DNA of 64,000 bases from JAQBQB01 sp963846925 (GTDB taxonomy: Bacteria; Gemmatimonadota; Gemmatimonadetes; Gemmatimonadales; Gemmatimonadaceae). A program made the translations under genes and the position numbers. The stretch lies in the NCBI GenBank assembly GCA_963846925.1, contig CAWJXW010000014.1, positions 310,001 to 374,000 of the forward strand, written 5' to 3'. Numbering within the stretch: position 1 is the stretch's first letter; each line of letters starts with the position of its first letter. Positions 19,270 to 29,372 of this stretch are shown here, one piece after another. The notes below the pieces were generated by a model. It ran no database searches. It saw nothing but the letters and a program-made list of their open reading frames with translations, and was not told the origin of the DNA.

Positions 19270-22216
19270 ATGAGGATCGGGACCGAGATGCGACGTCGCG
19301 CCGCGAGTCATACAATCGCCTTACTCTTTGGAATCAGCCTTCTTTCCTGCTCGGAAAACCCGATCGCGCCCTCGAAGGTCAGGCCGGGCGCTGCGCGGCT
19401 CGATGAGTCGGCGACACGTCCGTCGATCGTCATCAGCCAGATCTACGGCGGCGGCGGGAACTCCGGCGCGCCGCTGAAAAACGATTTCATCGAGCTGTTC
19501 AACCCGGGCGGCGTCGCGGTTTCCGTGGCTGGGTGGAGCGTGCAGTACGCGTCTTCGGCCGGCACGACGTGGCAGGTGACGAACCTGTCGGGCACGATCC
19601 AGCCGGGTGCCTACTACCTCGTCCAGGAAGCTGCGGGCAGCGGCAATGTCGCTGCCCTTCCGACGCCAGACGCTATCGGCACCATCCCGATGTCGTTGAG
19701 CGATGGCAAGGTCGCACTTGTGCAGTCCACCACGGCGCTCGCCGGTTCGTGCCCGACGGCGCTCGATTTGGTCAGCTTCGGAACCGGGAACTGCCCCGCC
19801 TCGCCCACCAACGCCGCGCCTCAGCTTAGCAACACGACCTCGGATAGCCGAAACGACAGCGGCTGCGCTTACACGGCGAGTCCCAGCGCCGATTTCACCA
19901 AGGGCGCCCCTGCCCCACGCAACAGCGCGACGCCGGTCCACGTGTGTCCGGGTGCGCTTCCGCTTGGACCGCTCGACCACGTCGTCATCGGCGGTCCGGC
20001 GAGCCTTTCGCTCACCGTCGGCACGAACACGACGCTGGTCGCGACACCGCAAGACGCCAACAACCAGACGGTGCCCACGGCGACCGTGAGTTGGTCGTCG
20101 AGCAACAGCGCCGTCGCGAGCGTCGATCCCCAGTCCGGCAAAGTCACGGGCGTCGCCGCCGATCCGAATCCGGTGACCATCACCGCGACGGCCACCGACA
20201 ACGCCATCACCGTCACGGCGAGCGTCCAGGTGACGGTGACGACGCCGGAGATTCACTTCATCGACGTCAGCTATTCGTCGACGAGCATCGTCCCCGGGTT
20301 CCAGGCGCAGATCTTCCTCACGGCCCGCGTCTCGAACGGCGGCACCATCGTGCCCGCGACGTTCACGGTCGAAGCACTCGACCCGACGATTGCCACCGTG
20401 CTCACGCCGTCGAACGGCGCCTTCATCATCAATGCGGTCGCCGCACCGGCCATTCCGGGGACCAAACCACGACTCAAGATCACCGCGACGCCAGTCGGAG
20501 GCGGCACACCCGACGTGTTCACCACTGGGTCGTCGACGTCCGTCACCGTCGAAGCGCCGGTCAACGCCTCGCCGTCGATCTACGCCAAGAACGACGAACT
20601 CGGCGACCCCACGCCGGCGAACGGCTCGAACCCGGACGACCTGCTGATCTCGCGCCTGCAGTACGTGGTGTCGTATAACGAATCGCGCGGCACGCCCAAT
20701 TGGGTCTCATACGAGCTCGATAGCCGGCAGTTCGGAAGCGAGAACCGATGCAACTGTTTCACCGCCGACCCGAACTTGCCCGCGGCCAAGCAGATCTTCA
20801 CGTCCGACTACACCAACGGCGGATTCGATCGCGGGCACATGACCCGCTCGGCCGATCGCACGACGACCAACGTCGAGAACGCGAACGACCTTCTATCTCA
20901 CGAACGTCGTCCCGCAGCAAGCGGATCTCAATCAGGGCGTGTGGGCGCAGTTCGAGAACACGCTGGGCGATTCGGCCGAGGCGGGGCGCGCGGTCTACAT
21001 CATCGTCGGCCCGCTCTATAGCAAGACACACGGACTCACGTTCCTCAAGAACGAGGGGAAGATCGCGATCCCCGACAGCACCTGGAAAGTCGCGATCATC
21101 GGTCCGCGCAACGCCGGCGTGCCCTTCAAGCTCGGCGACATCCAGACGTGGGACGATCTCGCCGGACTCTCCGTGCTGGCCGTGAACATGCCCAACGTTG
21201 CCGGGGTTCGAAACGACCCCTGGCAGAAGTACCTCACCACGATCGACAAGATCGAAGCCGCTACCGGCTACGACTTCTTGTCGCTGCTCCAGACGGCCTA
21301 TCAAGACGCCGTCGAAGCCGGCGATCGTCCGCCTGTCGCCAGCTTCTCGACGAGCGGAACCGCGAACGAGGGCTCGTCGCTCAAATTCGACGCATCGGCG
21401 AGCACCGATCCGGATCTCGGCCGCGCCGACCTCGGACGCACCGAGGCGCTCACCTACACCTGGCACTTCAGCGACGGCGGCCAGTCGTCCGGCAAGGTCG
21501 CGTACCACACGTTCCACGACAACGGATCATTCACGGCAACGCTCACCGTGGCCGACGCCTTCGGCTGGGAAAAGAGCTCGACGCAGAGCGTCGCCGTCGC
21601 CAATGTCACGCCGAGCGTCACGTTCGGCGCGACGACGCCGACTTCGATTCTGTCGGGTGATGCCGTCGGCGTGTCGGGCAGCTTCACCGATCCCGGAGCG
21701 GACGCGCCGTGGAGTTCGCTCATCGACTGGGGCAACGGCGCCACGACGCCCGCCACGCTGAACACGTCCGGGGCGCCGATCACCGGATCGTCCGCCTTCC
21801 TCCCCCTTGGCGGCTTCACCGTCACGCTCTCGGTGACGGACAAGGATGGCGCCGTCGGCACGAAGTCGCTCACGGTGAACGTCTCGCGGCGCCCGGTTCC
21901 GACGACCATCGAATCGTCCACGATCAATCTCAATGGGAACGGCAACGGGAACGTCGCGCTCACACTCACCAATGGAAACGGTGTCGACGTCTCCGTGGTC
22001 GACGTTTCATCGATTCGGCTCGGCGGCGTCGGCGTCAACCGGAAGGGAAGTGGATTCCAGTCCACGCTGCAGGGCGGCGCGTTGACGCTCAACTTCAGTC
22101 GTCGCGCGCTCGTCAACGCCGGAGTGCTGACGTCGTCGACGACGGAGCTCGATCTCACGGGCTCGCTTTCGACCGGCGTTCTGATTGCCGGTCAAGTGAG
22201 CGTCAGCGTGCACTGA
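19270..22216 (+). CDS. Lipoprotein DNA/RNA endonuclease with lamin-tail, Ig-like and PKD-like domains (one frameshift)
   Basis: Surface or secreted nuclease of about 980 residues. The start is ATG 19270 or 19288; the leader MRRRAASHTIALLFGISLLS ends in a lipobox (LLSC). Domains in order are: lamin-tail domain (about residues 45-190, with NDFIELFNPGGVAVSVAGWS), Big_2-like Ig domain (about 240-315), a further beta domain, the NUC endonuclease domain (about 455-690), PKD-like repeats (about 700-880), and a C-terminal calcium-binding-like tail. The catalytic DRGH motif is intact (GFDRGHMTRSADR, His ~523). Just after it the frame shifts at 20889-20891: removing one C restores NANDFYLTNVVPQQADLNQG, which includes the metal-binding Asn. 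The break is probably a consensus error. It may serve extracellular DNA scavenging. Confidence 0.9.
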
Positions 22217-22229
22217 TCGCGGGCGCGAT

Positions 22230-22257
22230 GACCGGCGGGCGCGGTTGCCCGCCGGTC
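22230..22257 (+). other. Strong GC hairpin after the nuclease gene
   Basis: Perfect 11-bp inverted repeat, GACCGGCGGGC and GCCCGCCGGTC, around a 6-base loop, 13 bases after the nuclease stop. No T-tract follows, so intrinsic termination is uncertain; it could protect the 3' end of the transcript or work with Rho. The S9 peptidase start lies 48 bases downstream. Confidence 0.5.
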
Positions 22258-22304
22258 GCCCCGGCGGCAATTTCAGCAACGAGCTGAAACTCCGTCGAGG
22301 ATCC

Positions 22305-24554
22305 ATGCGAACCCGCGTTCTTGCCGTGTCGGCGATGCTCGCCGGCGCGTTGTCCCTCCCGCTCCCGTCGATGGCGCAGCAGCGCGCCGTCACCGCCGAC
22401 GACTATGCGCGGGCGGAACGGGCCATGAGCTACAACGTCACACCACTCGTCTTTGGAACCGCGGTTCGTCCGACGTGGCTCCCCGACGAGCGCTTCTGGT
22501 TCCGCGACGTTACGCCGAGTGGCACCGAAACGATCCTCGTCGACCCGGCGACAGGCACACGCACGCGCTGCGACAACGAGCCGAGGCACTGCGGGATCGA
22601 CTTCCCTCCGGACACCGCCGGAGGCGGGCGCGGTGGCCGTGGCGGCGTTGCCGGTCGCGGCGGGGGTCGCGGAGGACGCGGCGGCCGCGCGCCCGAGACG
22701 ATGTCGCCGGACGGAACCAAGGGTGCATTCATCCGCGACTGGAATCTGTGGGTGCGCGACGTCGCCACCGGGCGAGAGACGCAGATCACGACCGACGGCG
22801 TGAAAAACTTCGGCTACGCCACGGACAACGCCGGGTGGCAGAACAGCGATCGGGCGGTTCTTCTCTGGTCGCCCGACTCCAAGAAGATCGCCACGTTCCA
22901 GCAGGATCAGCGCAACGTGGGCGAGATGTACTTGGTAAGCACCAAGGTGGGCCACCCGGAGCTGCGCACCTACAAGTATCCGCTCCCCGGCGACAGTGTG
23001 GTCACGATGATCCAGCGCGTGATCATCGACTTGAGCGACGCGACGCCGCGAACGGTTCGCCTCCAGATGCCGCCGGACCAGCACCGTTCTACGCTCTGCG
23101 ACGACATCGCCTGCCGCGGCGGCTCGTTCTCCGACGTCGAGTGGTATCCCGACGGCTCGCACCTCGCGTTCGTGTCCACGTCGCGCGATCACAAGCACGA
23201 AGTTCTGCGAATCGCCGACGCTGGAACCGGCGCCATTCGCGATGTGCTCCAGGAGTCGACGAAGACGCAATTCGAATCCGGCAACGGACGCGTGAATTGG
23301 CACGTGCTGCCGGCGTCGAACGAAGTGATCTGGTTTTCGGAGCGTGACAACTGGGGACAGCTCTATCTCTACGATCTCACGACGGGCCAACTCGAGCACC
23401 AGATCACGACAGGCAACGGCAACGTCACCCAACTCGTGCGCATCGACGAGCCGAAGCGCGAGCTTTACTTCATCGGCGTCGGCAAAGAGGCGGGCCACGA
23501 CCCGTACTTCCGGCACTTCTACAAGATCGGGATGGACGGCAAGGGGCTGACGCTTCTCTCGCCCGAGAACGCGGATCACGACGTCTCGCTCTCGCCGAAC
23601 AACAAATACCTCTTCGACTCCTACTCCACGCCGACGACGCCGCAGACCAGCGTGGTGCGCGATCTGAACGGCAAAGTACTGGTAGCCGTCGAAAAGGCCG
23701 ACATCTCCCGCCTCGTGGCCGCGGGCTGGAAGCCACCCACGCCGATCACCGTCAAGGCGCGCGACGGCAAGACCGACATCTATGGTCTGATGTACACGCC
23801 GATGAATTTGGATTCGACGAAGAAGTACCCGATCATCAATCACATCTATCCGGGTCCGCAGACCGGCTCCGTCGGCGGCCGCACGTTCAATCCGGCGCGC
23901 GGCGATGCGCAGGCCCTCGCCGATCTCGGTTTCGTCGTCGTGGAGATCGACGGCATGGGGACGCCGTGGCGCTCCAAAGCGTTCCACGACGCCTATTACG
24001 CCAACATGGGCGACAACACGCTCCCCGATCAGGTGGCCGGCATGCGCGAGCTCGCGCAACGGTATCGATGGATCGACCTCGATCGAGCCGGGATCTACGG
24101 TCACTCGGGCGGCGGCTTCGCGACCGCCGACGCGATGTTCCGCTACCCCGACTTCTTCAAGGTTGGGATCTCGGAATCCGGCAACCACGACAACCGCGTC
24201 TACGAGGACGACTGGGGCGAGCGGTACGAAGGCCTCGATGATGGCCACAACTACGACGAAGCCGCCAACCAGAACCTGGCCAAGAACCTGAAGGGAAAGC
24301 TGCTCCTCGCGCACGGCACGCTCGACAACAACGTGCCGCCAAACAACACCCTCCTGGTGGTCGACGCGCTCATCAAAGCGAACAAGGATTTCGACCTGCT
24401 CATGCTCCCCAACCAGGCGCACGGCTACGGCACGGAAGCCAACTACATGACGCGTCGCCGTTGGGACTACTTCGTCAAGAACCTTCTCGGCGCCGAGCCG
24501 CCAAGAGAATACGAGTTGGGGCCGAAGCAGGCGGGGACGCCGATCACCCCATAG
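22305..24554 (+). CDS. S9 family peptidase, dipeptidyl-peptidase IV-like
   Basis: Exported serine peptidase of 749 residues. The ATG at 22305 follows GAGG at 22296-22299, and the signal peptide is MRTRVLAVSAMLAGALSLPL. The DPP-IV N-terminal beta-propeller (about 75-510) is followed by the alpha/beta-hydrolase domain. The catalytic triad is visible: Ser601 in YGHSGGGFA, Asp674 in HGTLDNNVP and His706 in NQAHGYG. A glycine-arginine-rich insertion (about residues 106-127) interrupts the first propeller blade. It probably releases dipeptides in the periplasm, in keeping with the M16, M24, M1 and M28 peptidases of this window. The frame is intact. Confidence 0.95.
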   Translation: MRTRVLAVSAMLAGALSLPLPSMAQQRAVTADDYARAERAMSYNVTPLVFGTAVRPTWLPDERFWFRDVTPSGTETILVDPATGTRTRCDNEPRHCGIDFPPDTAGGGRGGRGGVAGRGGGRGGRGGRAPETMSPDGTKGAFIRDWNLWVRDVATGRETQITTDGVKNFGYATDNAGWQNSDRAVLLWSPDSKKIATFQQDQRNVGEMYLVSTKVGHPELRTYKYPLPGDSVVTMIQRVIIDLSDATPRTVRLQMPPDQHRSTLCDDIACRGGSFSDVEWYPDGSHLAFVSTSRDHKHEVLRIADAGTGAIRDVLQESTKTQFESGNGRVNWHVLPASNEVIWFSERDNWGQLYLYDLTTGQLEHQITTGNGNVTQLVRIDEPKRELYFIGVGKEAGHDPYFRHFYKIGMDGKGLTLLSPENADHDVSLSPNNKYLFDSYSTPTTPQTSVVRDLNGKVLVAVEKADISRLVAAGWKPPTPITVKARDGKTDIYGLMYTPMNLDSTKKYPIINHIYPGPQTGSVGGRTFNPARGDAQALADLGFVVVEIDGMGTPWRSKAFHDAYYANMGDNTLPDQVAGMRELAQRYRWIDLDRAGIYGHSGGGFATADAMFRYPDFFKVGISESGNHDNRVYEDDWGERYEGLDDGHNYDEAANQNLAKNLKGKLLLAHGTLDNNVPPNNTLLVVDALIKANKDFDLLMLPNQAHGYGTEANYMTRRRWDYFVKNLLGAEPPREYELGPKQAGTPITP

Positions 24555-24739
24555 CGGCTCGAGACTCGACGGACCAAGAACGTCGCCAAGCCGCGTTCGC
24601 CAAACGCCAGAGCTTCGCCGATAGCTTCCCGATGGGCGACGCTCTGGTGCCCGTTTGTCGAACGCGCGCCACGAAAATGCTGTGCTCGTCTTGAAGAACG
24701 TGGCGGTCGTGGCACGAATTCATCTACAGTCTCGACGGC

Positions 24740-26590
24740 ATGCAATGGCAACGCCCTAGAATGGCCGCCCGAATCGAAGACTACGCTCTCATCGGTGACT
24801 GTGAGACCGCCGCGCTCGTTTCGCGCGACGGGTCGATCGATTGGCTGTGCTGGCCGCGCTTCGATTCGCACGCCTGTTTCGCCGCGCTCCTTGGCGGTCC
24901 CGAGCAGGGACGCTGGCTTCTCGCGCCGGCCGACGCGAACGCGAAGACCACGCGCCAATATCGCGACTCGACCATGATCCTCGAGACGATTTTCGAGACC
25001 AGCGATGGCACGGTCATGGTCGTCGACTTCATGCCGCTCCGCGACGGGGAGTCGAACGTCGTGCGCACGGTGATCGGCCTGCGTGGCTCCGTCGCCATGA
25101 AGACGCAGATCATCCTGCGCTTCGGCTACGGCTCCATCGTGCCGTGGGTGAGTCGCCTCGAGGACGGAACGCTGCGCGCGATCGCCGGACCGGACATGAT
25201 CATCATCAAGTCACAGGTTCCGATTCGCGGCGAAGGCCTCACCACAGTCGGCGACTTCACAGTGTCCGAGGGCGAGCGGGTGTCGTTCGTCATGACATGG
25301 GGACCGTCGCACCTCGCGGCGCCAAAACCCGTCGATCCCGATCACGCGCTCGAGTTCACCGAGCGCTTTTGGAGGACGTGGGCCGGCGAGTGCCAGTATA
25401 CCGGAGAGTGGCGCGATGCCGTCATTCGATCCGTCCTGACGCTCAAAGCGCTCACCTACCGCCCCACCGGTGGAATCGTCGCCGCTCCCACGACCTCGCT
25501 GCCCGAGCAGATCGGCGGCGTTCGCAACTGGGACTATCGCTACTGTTGGCTGCGCGACGCGACGCTGACCCTGCTCGCGCTCATGGACGCCGGCTACTTC
25601 CGCGAGGCGGCGGCCTGGCGCGACTGGCTGCTGCGCGCCGCGGCGGGAAGTCCCGACCGCGTGCAGATCATGTACGGGCTGAGCGGCGAACGGATGCTCC
25701 ACGAGTGGGAGGTCCCCTGGCTACCGGGATATGAGAACTCGAAACCCGTCCGCGTCGGCAACGCCGCCCACCAGCAGCTCCAGCTCGACGTCTACGGCGA
25801 AGTGATGGACGCTCTCCACCAGGCGCGGCGCGGAGGACTCCCGGAGACACCCGAAGCCTGGGCCTTCGAGAAGGCGCTGCTCGGCCAACTCGAGAAGATG
25901 TGGCGGCGCCCCGACCAGGGAATCTGGGAAGTTCGCGGCGCGCCGCAGGACTTCACGCATTCCAAAGTCATGGCGTGGGTCGCGTTCGACCGCGCCATCA
26001 AGAGCGCCGAGCAATTCAACCTCGATGGGCCGCTCGACCGCTGGCGATCGCTGCGCGACGCCATCCACGAGGAAGTCTGCCAACGCGCCTATGACGAGTC
26101 GATCGGCACGTTCGTGCAGTCGTATCAGTCGCGTATCGCCGACGCGGCGACACTCGTCATCCCGCTCGTCGGCTTTCTCCCCGCCGACGACCCGCGCGTC
26201 GCGGGCACCGTGGCGTTCGTCGAACAGCATCTCCTCGTCGACGGCCTCGTCCTGCGGTATGACAGCGAGCGTACCGACGACGGCCTGCCTCCCGGCGAAG
26301 GCGCGTTTCTCGCCTGCAGCTTCTGGCTCGCCGACAACTACGTGCTACTCGGCCGCCGCGACGACGCGCTGCGCCTCTTCGAACGGCTCCTCTCGCTGCG
26401 CAATGATCTCGGCCTCCTCTCCGAGGAGTACGACCCGCATCTCGAGCGACAAGTGAGCAACTTTCCGCAGGCGTTCTCGCACATCGCGCTGCTCAGCACG
26501 GCGTTCAACCTCGGCCACGCCGAGCACCAGCACGCGCCGCGCCCGGCCGAGCAGCGGCCGAACCACGCGCCCCACCACGTTCCGACCTGA
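24740..26590 (+). CDS. Glycoside hydrolase family 15 protein (glucoamylase/trehalase-like)
   Basis: Cytoplasmic GH15 enzyme of 616 residues acting on alpha-glucosides such as maltodextrins or trehalose. The start is ATG 24740 or 24761; the domain begins RIEDYALIGDCETAALVSRD, the typical start of the trehalase-like N-domain, and SIDWLCWPRFDS follows. The (alpha/alpha)6 barrel has GGVRNWDYRYCWLRDAT and, near the C-terminus, the catalytic-glutamate regions GEGAFLACSFWL and LLSEEYDP. No signal peptide is seen. The C-terminal 25 residues are His/Pro-rich and unconserved-looking. The 185 bases upstream contain no recognisable site beyond a probable promoter. Confidence 0.92.
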   Translation: MQWQRPRMAARIEDYALIGDCETAALVSRDGSIDWLCWPRFDSHACFAALLGGPEQGRWLLAPADANAKTTRQYRDSTMILETIFETSDGTVMVVDFMPLRDGESNVVRTVIGLRGSVAMKTQIILRFGYGSIVPWVSRLEDGTLRAIAGPDMIIIKSQVPIRGEGLTTVGDFTVSEGERVSFVMTWGPSHLAAPKPVDPDHALEFTERFWRTWAGECQYTGEWRDAVIRSVLTLKALTYRPTGGIVAAPTTSLPEQIGGVRNWDYRYCWLRDATLTLLALMDAGYFREAAAWRDWLLRAAAGSPDRVQIMYGLSGERMLHEWEVPWLPGYENSKPVRVGNAAHQQLQLDVYGEVMDALHQARRGGLPETPEAWAFEKALLGQLEKMWRRPDQGIWEVRGAPQDFTHSKVMAWVAFDRAIKSAEQFNLDGPLDRWRSLRDAIHEEVCQRAYDESIGTFVQSYQSRIADAATLVIPLVGFLPADDPRVAGTVAFVEQHLLVDGLVLRYDSERTDDGLPPGEGAFLACSFWLADNYVLLGRRDDALRLFERLLSLRNDLGLLSEEYDPHLERQVSNFPQAFSHIALLSTAFNLGHAEHQHAPRPAEQRPNHAPHHVPT

Positions 26591-26604
26591 CCGCCCCCGC
26601 CGAA

Positions 26605-27444
26605 TCAGCGGATCAGGGCGACTCCGTTACCCGGCGTCGGAAAACGCACGAACACCTCCGGATCGTGCCCCGGCACGATCAGCCGCGGGTCCGACGCGAG
26701 GCTCAGCATGCGCGTCTGCGTACGAAGGTTCGACGCCGAGTCGAGCGTTTGCGCGATCGGAACGTGCTTCGCGAAGTTCTCGTAGAGGTAGGCGTTGTCC
26801 GACGCGAGGACGACGGTGCCATTCGCCGTAGTCACCGTCGCGAACTGCGACGCGAACGTGTGTTTACCGCCCGTGTACACGGTGATCCCGGGAATGATTT
26901 CCTTCCCGTCGCCGTCGACGAGCATCACGCGCCCCTCGTGGGCGATCCCGGCGAGGATCTTCGCGTCGGCGGGGTCGATCGCCCGGTCTTTCACGACGCC
27001 CGACGAGTCCAGGTGGTGCTCGAACTCCTCGCGCTGAATCCAGACCTTCGCCCGCGGGAACAGATCGATTCCGTCCAGGTGATCCCAGTGAACGTGGCTG
27101 ACGATTACGTCCGTCACGTCTTCGGGTTTGATGCCGAGCTTGCCGATCGCGTCACTCGGCGGAGCGAAATCCGTCGGGTGCCAGCGACTCACGAGGTCGG
27201 CGCGATGGAAGCCCGCGTCGAGGAGGATCGTGCGCCCGCCTCCTTTGATCACCCACACCATCATCGCGATGTCCATGCGCCGGCTCGTGTCCGCGCCCGC
27301 GATCAATCCGGAAACGGGGAAGCGCGGCAGCGTCGCATAGCGAACCGCGTAGACCTCGTACGTCGTCGGTGCCTTTGCCGGCGTCGACGCGACGCCCAAG
27401 ACGGCGAGAGCGAGTAGCGAAACGCGCGACCAGGCAGAGACCAC
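26605..27444 (-). CDS. MBL-fold metallo-hydrolase, N-acyl homoserine lactonase-like, exported
   Basis: Metallo-beta-lactamase-fold hydrolase of 279 residues. The GTG start at 27444 is supported by a strong AAGGAGG immediately upstream. The N-terminus MVSAWSRVSLLALAVLGVAS is a signal peptide. The zinc motif HVHWDH is at residues 117-122 (VSHVHWDHLDGID), with a downstream Asp in VVLASDNAYLYEN and the terminal His in IVPGHDPEVF. The closest functional relatives by motif layout are quorum-quenching lactonases and related esterases, but the substrate is not determined. It is the last gene of a minus-strand run after glnA and the GNAT gene, 9 bases downstream of the latter. Confidence 0.88.
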   Translation of the reverse strand: MVSAWSRVSLLALAVLGVASTPAKAPTTYEVYAVRYATLPRFPVSGLIAGADTSRRMDIAMMVWVIKGGGRTILLDAGFHRADLVSRWHPTDFAPPSDAIGKLGIKPEDVTDVIVSHVHWDHLDGIDLFPRAKVWIQREEFEHHLDSSGVVKDRAIDPADAKILAGIAHEGRVMLVDGDGKEIIPGITVYTGGKHTFASQFATVTTANGTVVLASDNAYLYENFAKHVPIAQTLDSASNLRTQTRMLSLASDPRLIVPGHDPEVFVRFPTPGNGVALIR

Positions 27445-27453
27445 TCGTCCTCC

Positions 27454-27873
27454 TTAGTCGAAGTCCTTTCCGTAGCGGCGCCCGGTGTGGCGGTAGCCGA
27501 TGCGCTCGTAGAACGCATGCGCGCCCGCCCGCTGGAGCGCGGTCGTCACGACGATGCGATGGCACCCCTGCGCGTGCGCCCACCGCTCCGCCTCTTCGAC
27601 CAACGCGCGCCCGACGCCCCGCGAGCGCTGCGCCTCGTCGACGACGAGCAGCGTGAGCTGCGCGATCGGCGCCTCGTGGTTGATCGTGTGGCGAAGGTGG
27701 ACCGTGGCCAAACCGACTGGGCCTTCTCCGGCGTCGGCGACGAGCGCGCGCGCGTTCGGATCCCGCTGTAGGCGAATGAGCCGCTGCGGCATCGCGCCCG
27801 ACTGCGCCGGGTAGCCGAGTTGCTCGCACAGCCGCGACATCGCCTCGGCGTCCTCGGCGCGCGCGTCGCGCAC
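27454..27873 (-). CDS. GNAT family N-acetyltransferase
   Basis: Acetyl-CoA-dependent acyltransferase of 139 residues. The GTG at 27873, 8 bases after the glnA stop, gives VRDARAEDAEAMSRLCEQLG, the usual GNAT N-terminus. The acetyl-CoA loop is in DEAQRSRGVGRALVEEAERW (Q/RxxGxG/A), and the C-terminal strand has GAHAFYERIGY. The tight spacing suggests co-transcription with glnA. The acceptor substrate is unknown. Confidence 0.85.
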   Translation of the reverse strand: MRDARAEDAEAMSRLCEQLGYPAQSGAMPQRLIRLQRDPNARALVADAGEGPVGLATVHLRHTINHEAPIAQLTLLVVDEAQRSRGVGRALVEEAERWAHAQGCHRIVVTTALQRAGAHAFYERIGYRHTGRRYGKDFD

Positions 27874-27881
27874 CGCGCCGC

Positions 27882-29162
27882 TCAGTACTTGGCGAGATAG
27901 CTCTCCAGTTCCCATGCGCTCACCTGAGTGATGTATTCCCGCCACTCCTGACGCTTCGCGGCGACGAAGTGCGACGCAATGTGCTTGCCGAGCGCGTCCG
28001 CGATGACGTCGTCCTTCTCGAGCTCGTCGAGCGCTTCGTTGAGGTCGTGCGGCAGATCGTCGATCCGCAGCCGGCGCTTTTCGCGAAAGCTCATCTCCCA
28101 GATGTTCTCGTTCACCGGCTCGCGATGGTCGGCCTCCGTTTCGATCCCGTCGAGTCCCGATGCGAGCATTACCGCGAGCGCGAGATACGGATTGGCCGCC
28201 GGGTCCGGCATCCGCAACTCGACCCGCGTTCCCGCCTCGCGCCGATCCGGTACGCGGATCAGCGGCGACCGGTTGCGCATCGACCACGCCACGTTCACCG
28301 GCGCTTCGTACCCGGGCACGAGGCGCTTGTACGAGTTGACGAGCGGATTGGTGATCGCGCACATCCCTCGGGCGTGACGCAGCAGCCCGCCGATGTAGTG
28401 CAACGCGGTCTTCGACAGCTCCCACTCCGCGTCCTCGTCCCAGAACGCGTTCGTGCCGCCGCGAAACAGCGATTGGTGTGTGTGCATCCCGCTGCCGTTC
28501 TGTCCGAAGATCGGCTTCGGCATGAACGACGCGAGCAACCCGAACTGCGTCGCCACGTGTTTCACCACGAAACGGAACGTCGCGATGTTGTCCGCGGTCT
28601 TGAGAGCGTCGGCGTAGCGGAAGTCGATCTCGTGCTGTCCGTGCGCCACCTCGTGGTGAGCGGCCTCGACCTCGAAGCCCATCTGCTCCAGCGTGTCTAC
28701 CATCGCGCGGCGCGCGTCTTCGCCGAGGTCGGTCGGCGCGAGGTCGAAGTAGCCGCCGACATCGTGCGTCGCCGTCGTCGCTTCCCCCGACGCGTCCGGC
28801 CGAAAAAGAAAGAACTCCGCTTCCATTCCCGCGTTCATCGTGAAGCCCATCGCCTTCGCCTTGCGCACAACGGCCTTGAGCCGCCCCCGCGGATCCCCGC
28901 TGAACGGCTCACCGCTCGGGCTGTGGATGTCGCAGATCAGCCGGCAGATCCGCTTGTCCTTTTCCCCCCACGGGTAAACGAGGAACGTGTCGAGGTCCGG
29001 CGCGAGGAGCATGTCCGACTCCTCGATCCGCACGAACCCCTCGATCGACGAACCGTCGAACATGATGTCGCCCGCCAGTGCCTTCTCGAACTGCGACGAC
29101 GGGATCTCGACGTTCTTGTTGATGCCGAGGATGTCCGTGAACTGGAGGCGCATGAAGCGCAC
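27882..29162 (-). CDS. glnA: Glutamine synthetase, type I
   Basis: ATP-dependent amidation of glutamate to glutamine. Type I signatures are present: DIMFDGSSIEGFVRIEESDM, AEFFLF, HHEVAHGQHEIDFRYADAL, NGSGMHTHQSLF, NPLVNSYKRLVPGYEAP and NRSPLIRVPDRR. The adenylylation motif (NLYxLPPE) of the GSI-beta type is absent, so it resembles the Bacillus-like GSI-alpha type. The frame opens at GTG 29162 (or ATG 29153). However, in-frame sequence upstream, SITDILELTEKLG, matches the N-terminal helix of relatives, yet no ATG, GTG or TTG lies between 29162 and the in-frame stop at 29300. A non-standard start or an indel is possible. The genes for a GNAT protein and an MBL hydrolase follow. Confidence 0.95.
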   Translation of the reverse strand: MRFMRLQFTDILGINKNVEIPSSQFEKALAGDIMFDGSSIEGFVRIEESDMLLAPDLDTFLVYPWGEKDKRICRLICDIHSPSGEPFSGDPRGRLKAVVRKAKAMGFTMNAGMEAEFFLFRPDASGEATTATHDVGGYFDLAPTDLGEDARRAMVDTLEQMGFEVEAAHHEVAHGQHEIDFRYADALKTADNIATFRFVVKHVATQFGLLASFMPKPIFGQNGSGMHTHQSLFRGGTNAFWDEDAEWELSKTALHYIGGLLRHARGMCAITNPLVNSYKRLVPGYEAPVNVAWSMRNRSPLIRVPDRREAGTRVELRMPDPAANPYLALAVMLASGLDGIETEADHREPVNENIWEMSFREKRRLRIDDLPHDLNEALDELEKDDVIADALGKHIASHFVAAKRQEWREYITQVSAWELESYLAKY

Positions 29163-29372
29163 ACCCAGCTTTTCCGTCAGCTCGAGGATGTCGGTGATCG
29201 ACGCGCCGGCGGTATCGGGTGTGAGTGAGCGGGAGTGCGGCGTCGGATCGTCCTCGCGACTTCGGCGATGGGTGGGCGGGGGCGCTGAAACGTCGGCTCA
29301 ACGCTAAGCCAACGCGAATGTGATTGTAAGTCGGAATCGCGAGGCACCCGAACAGTCGTGTAGCTTTACCAA

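Noticed and set aside
22203..24422. A 739-residue open frame antisense to the S9 peptidase gene
   Set aside because: The plus-strand frame has a signal peptide, full catalytic triad and family motifs. The antisense product is His/Arg/Val-rich with no domain, as expected of a shadow frame in high-GC DNA.
29228..29372. Extending glnA further upstream through the whole open frame
   Set aside because: No start codon exists in this stretch, and codons before SITDILEL lack family similarity.
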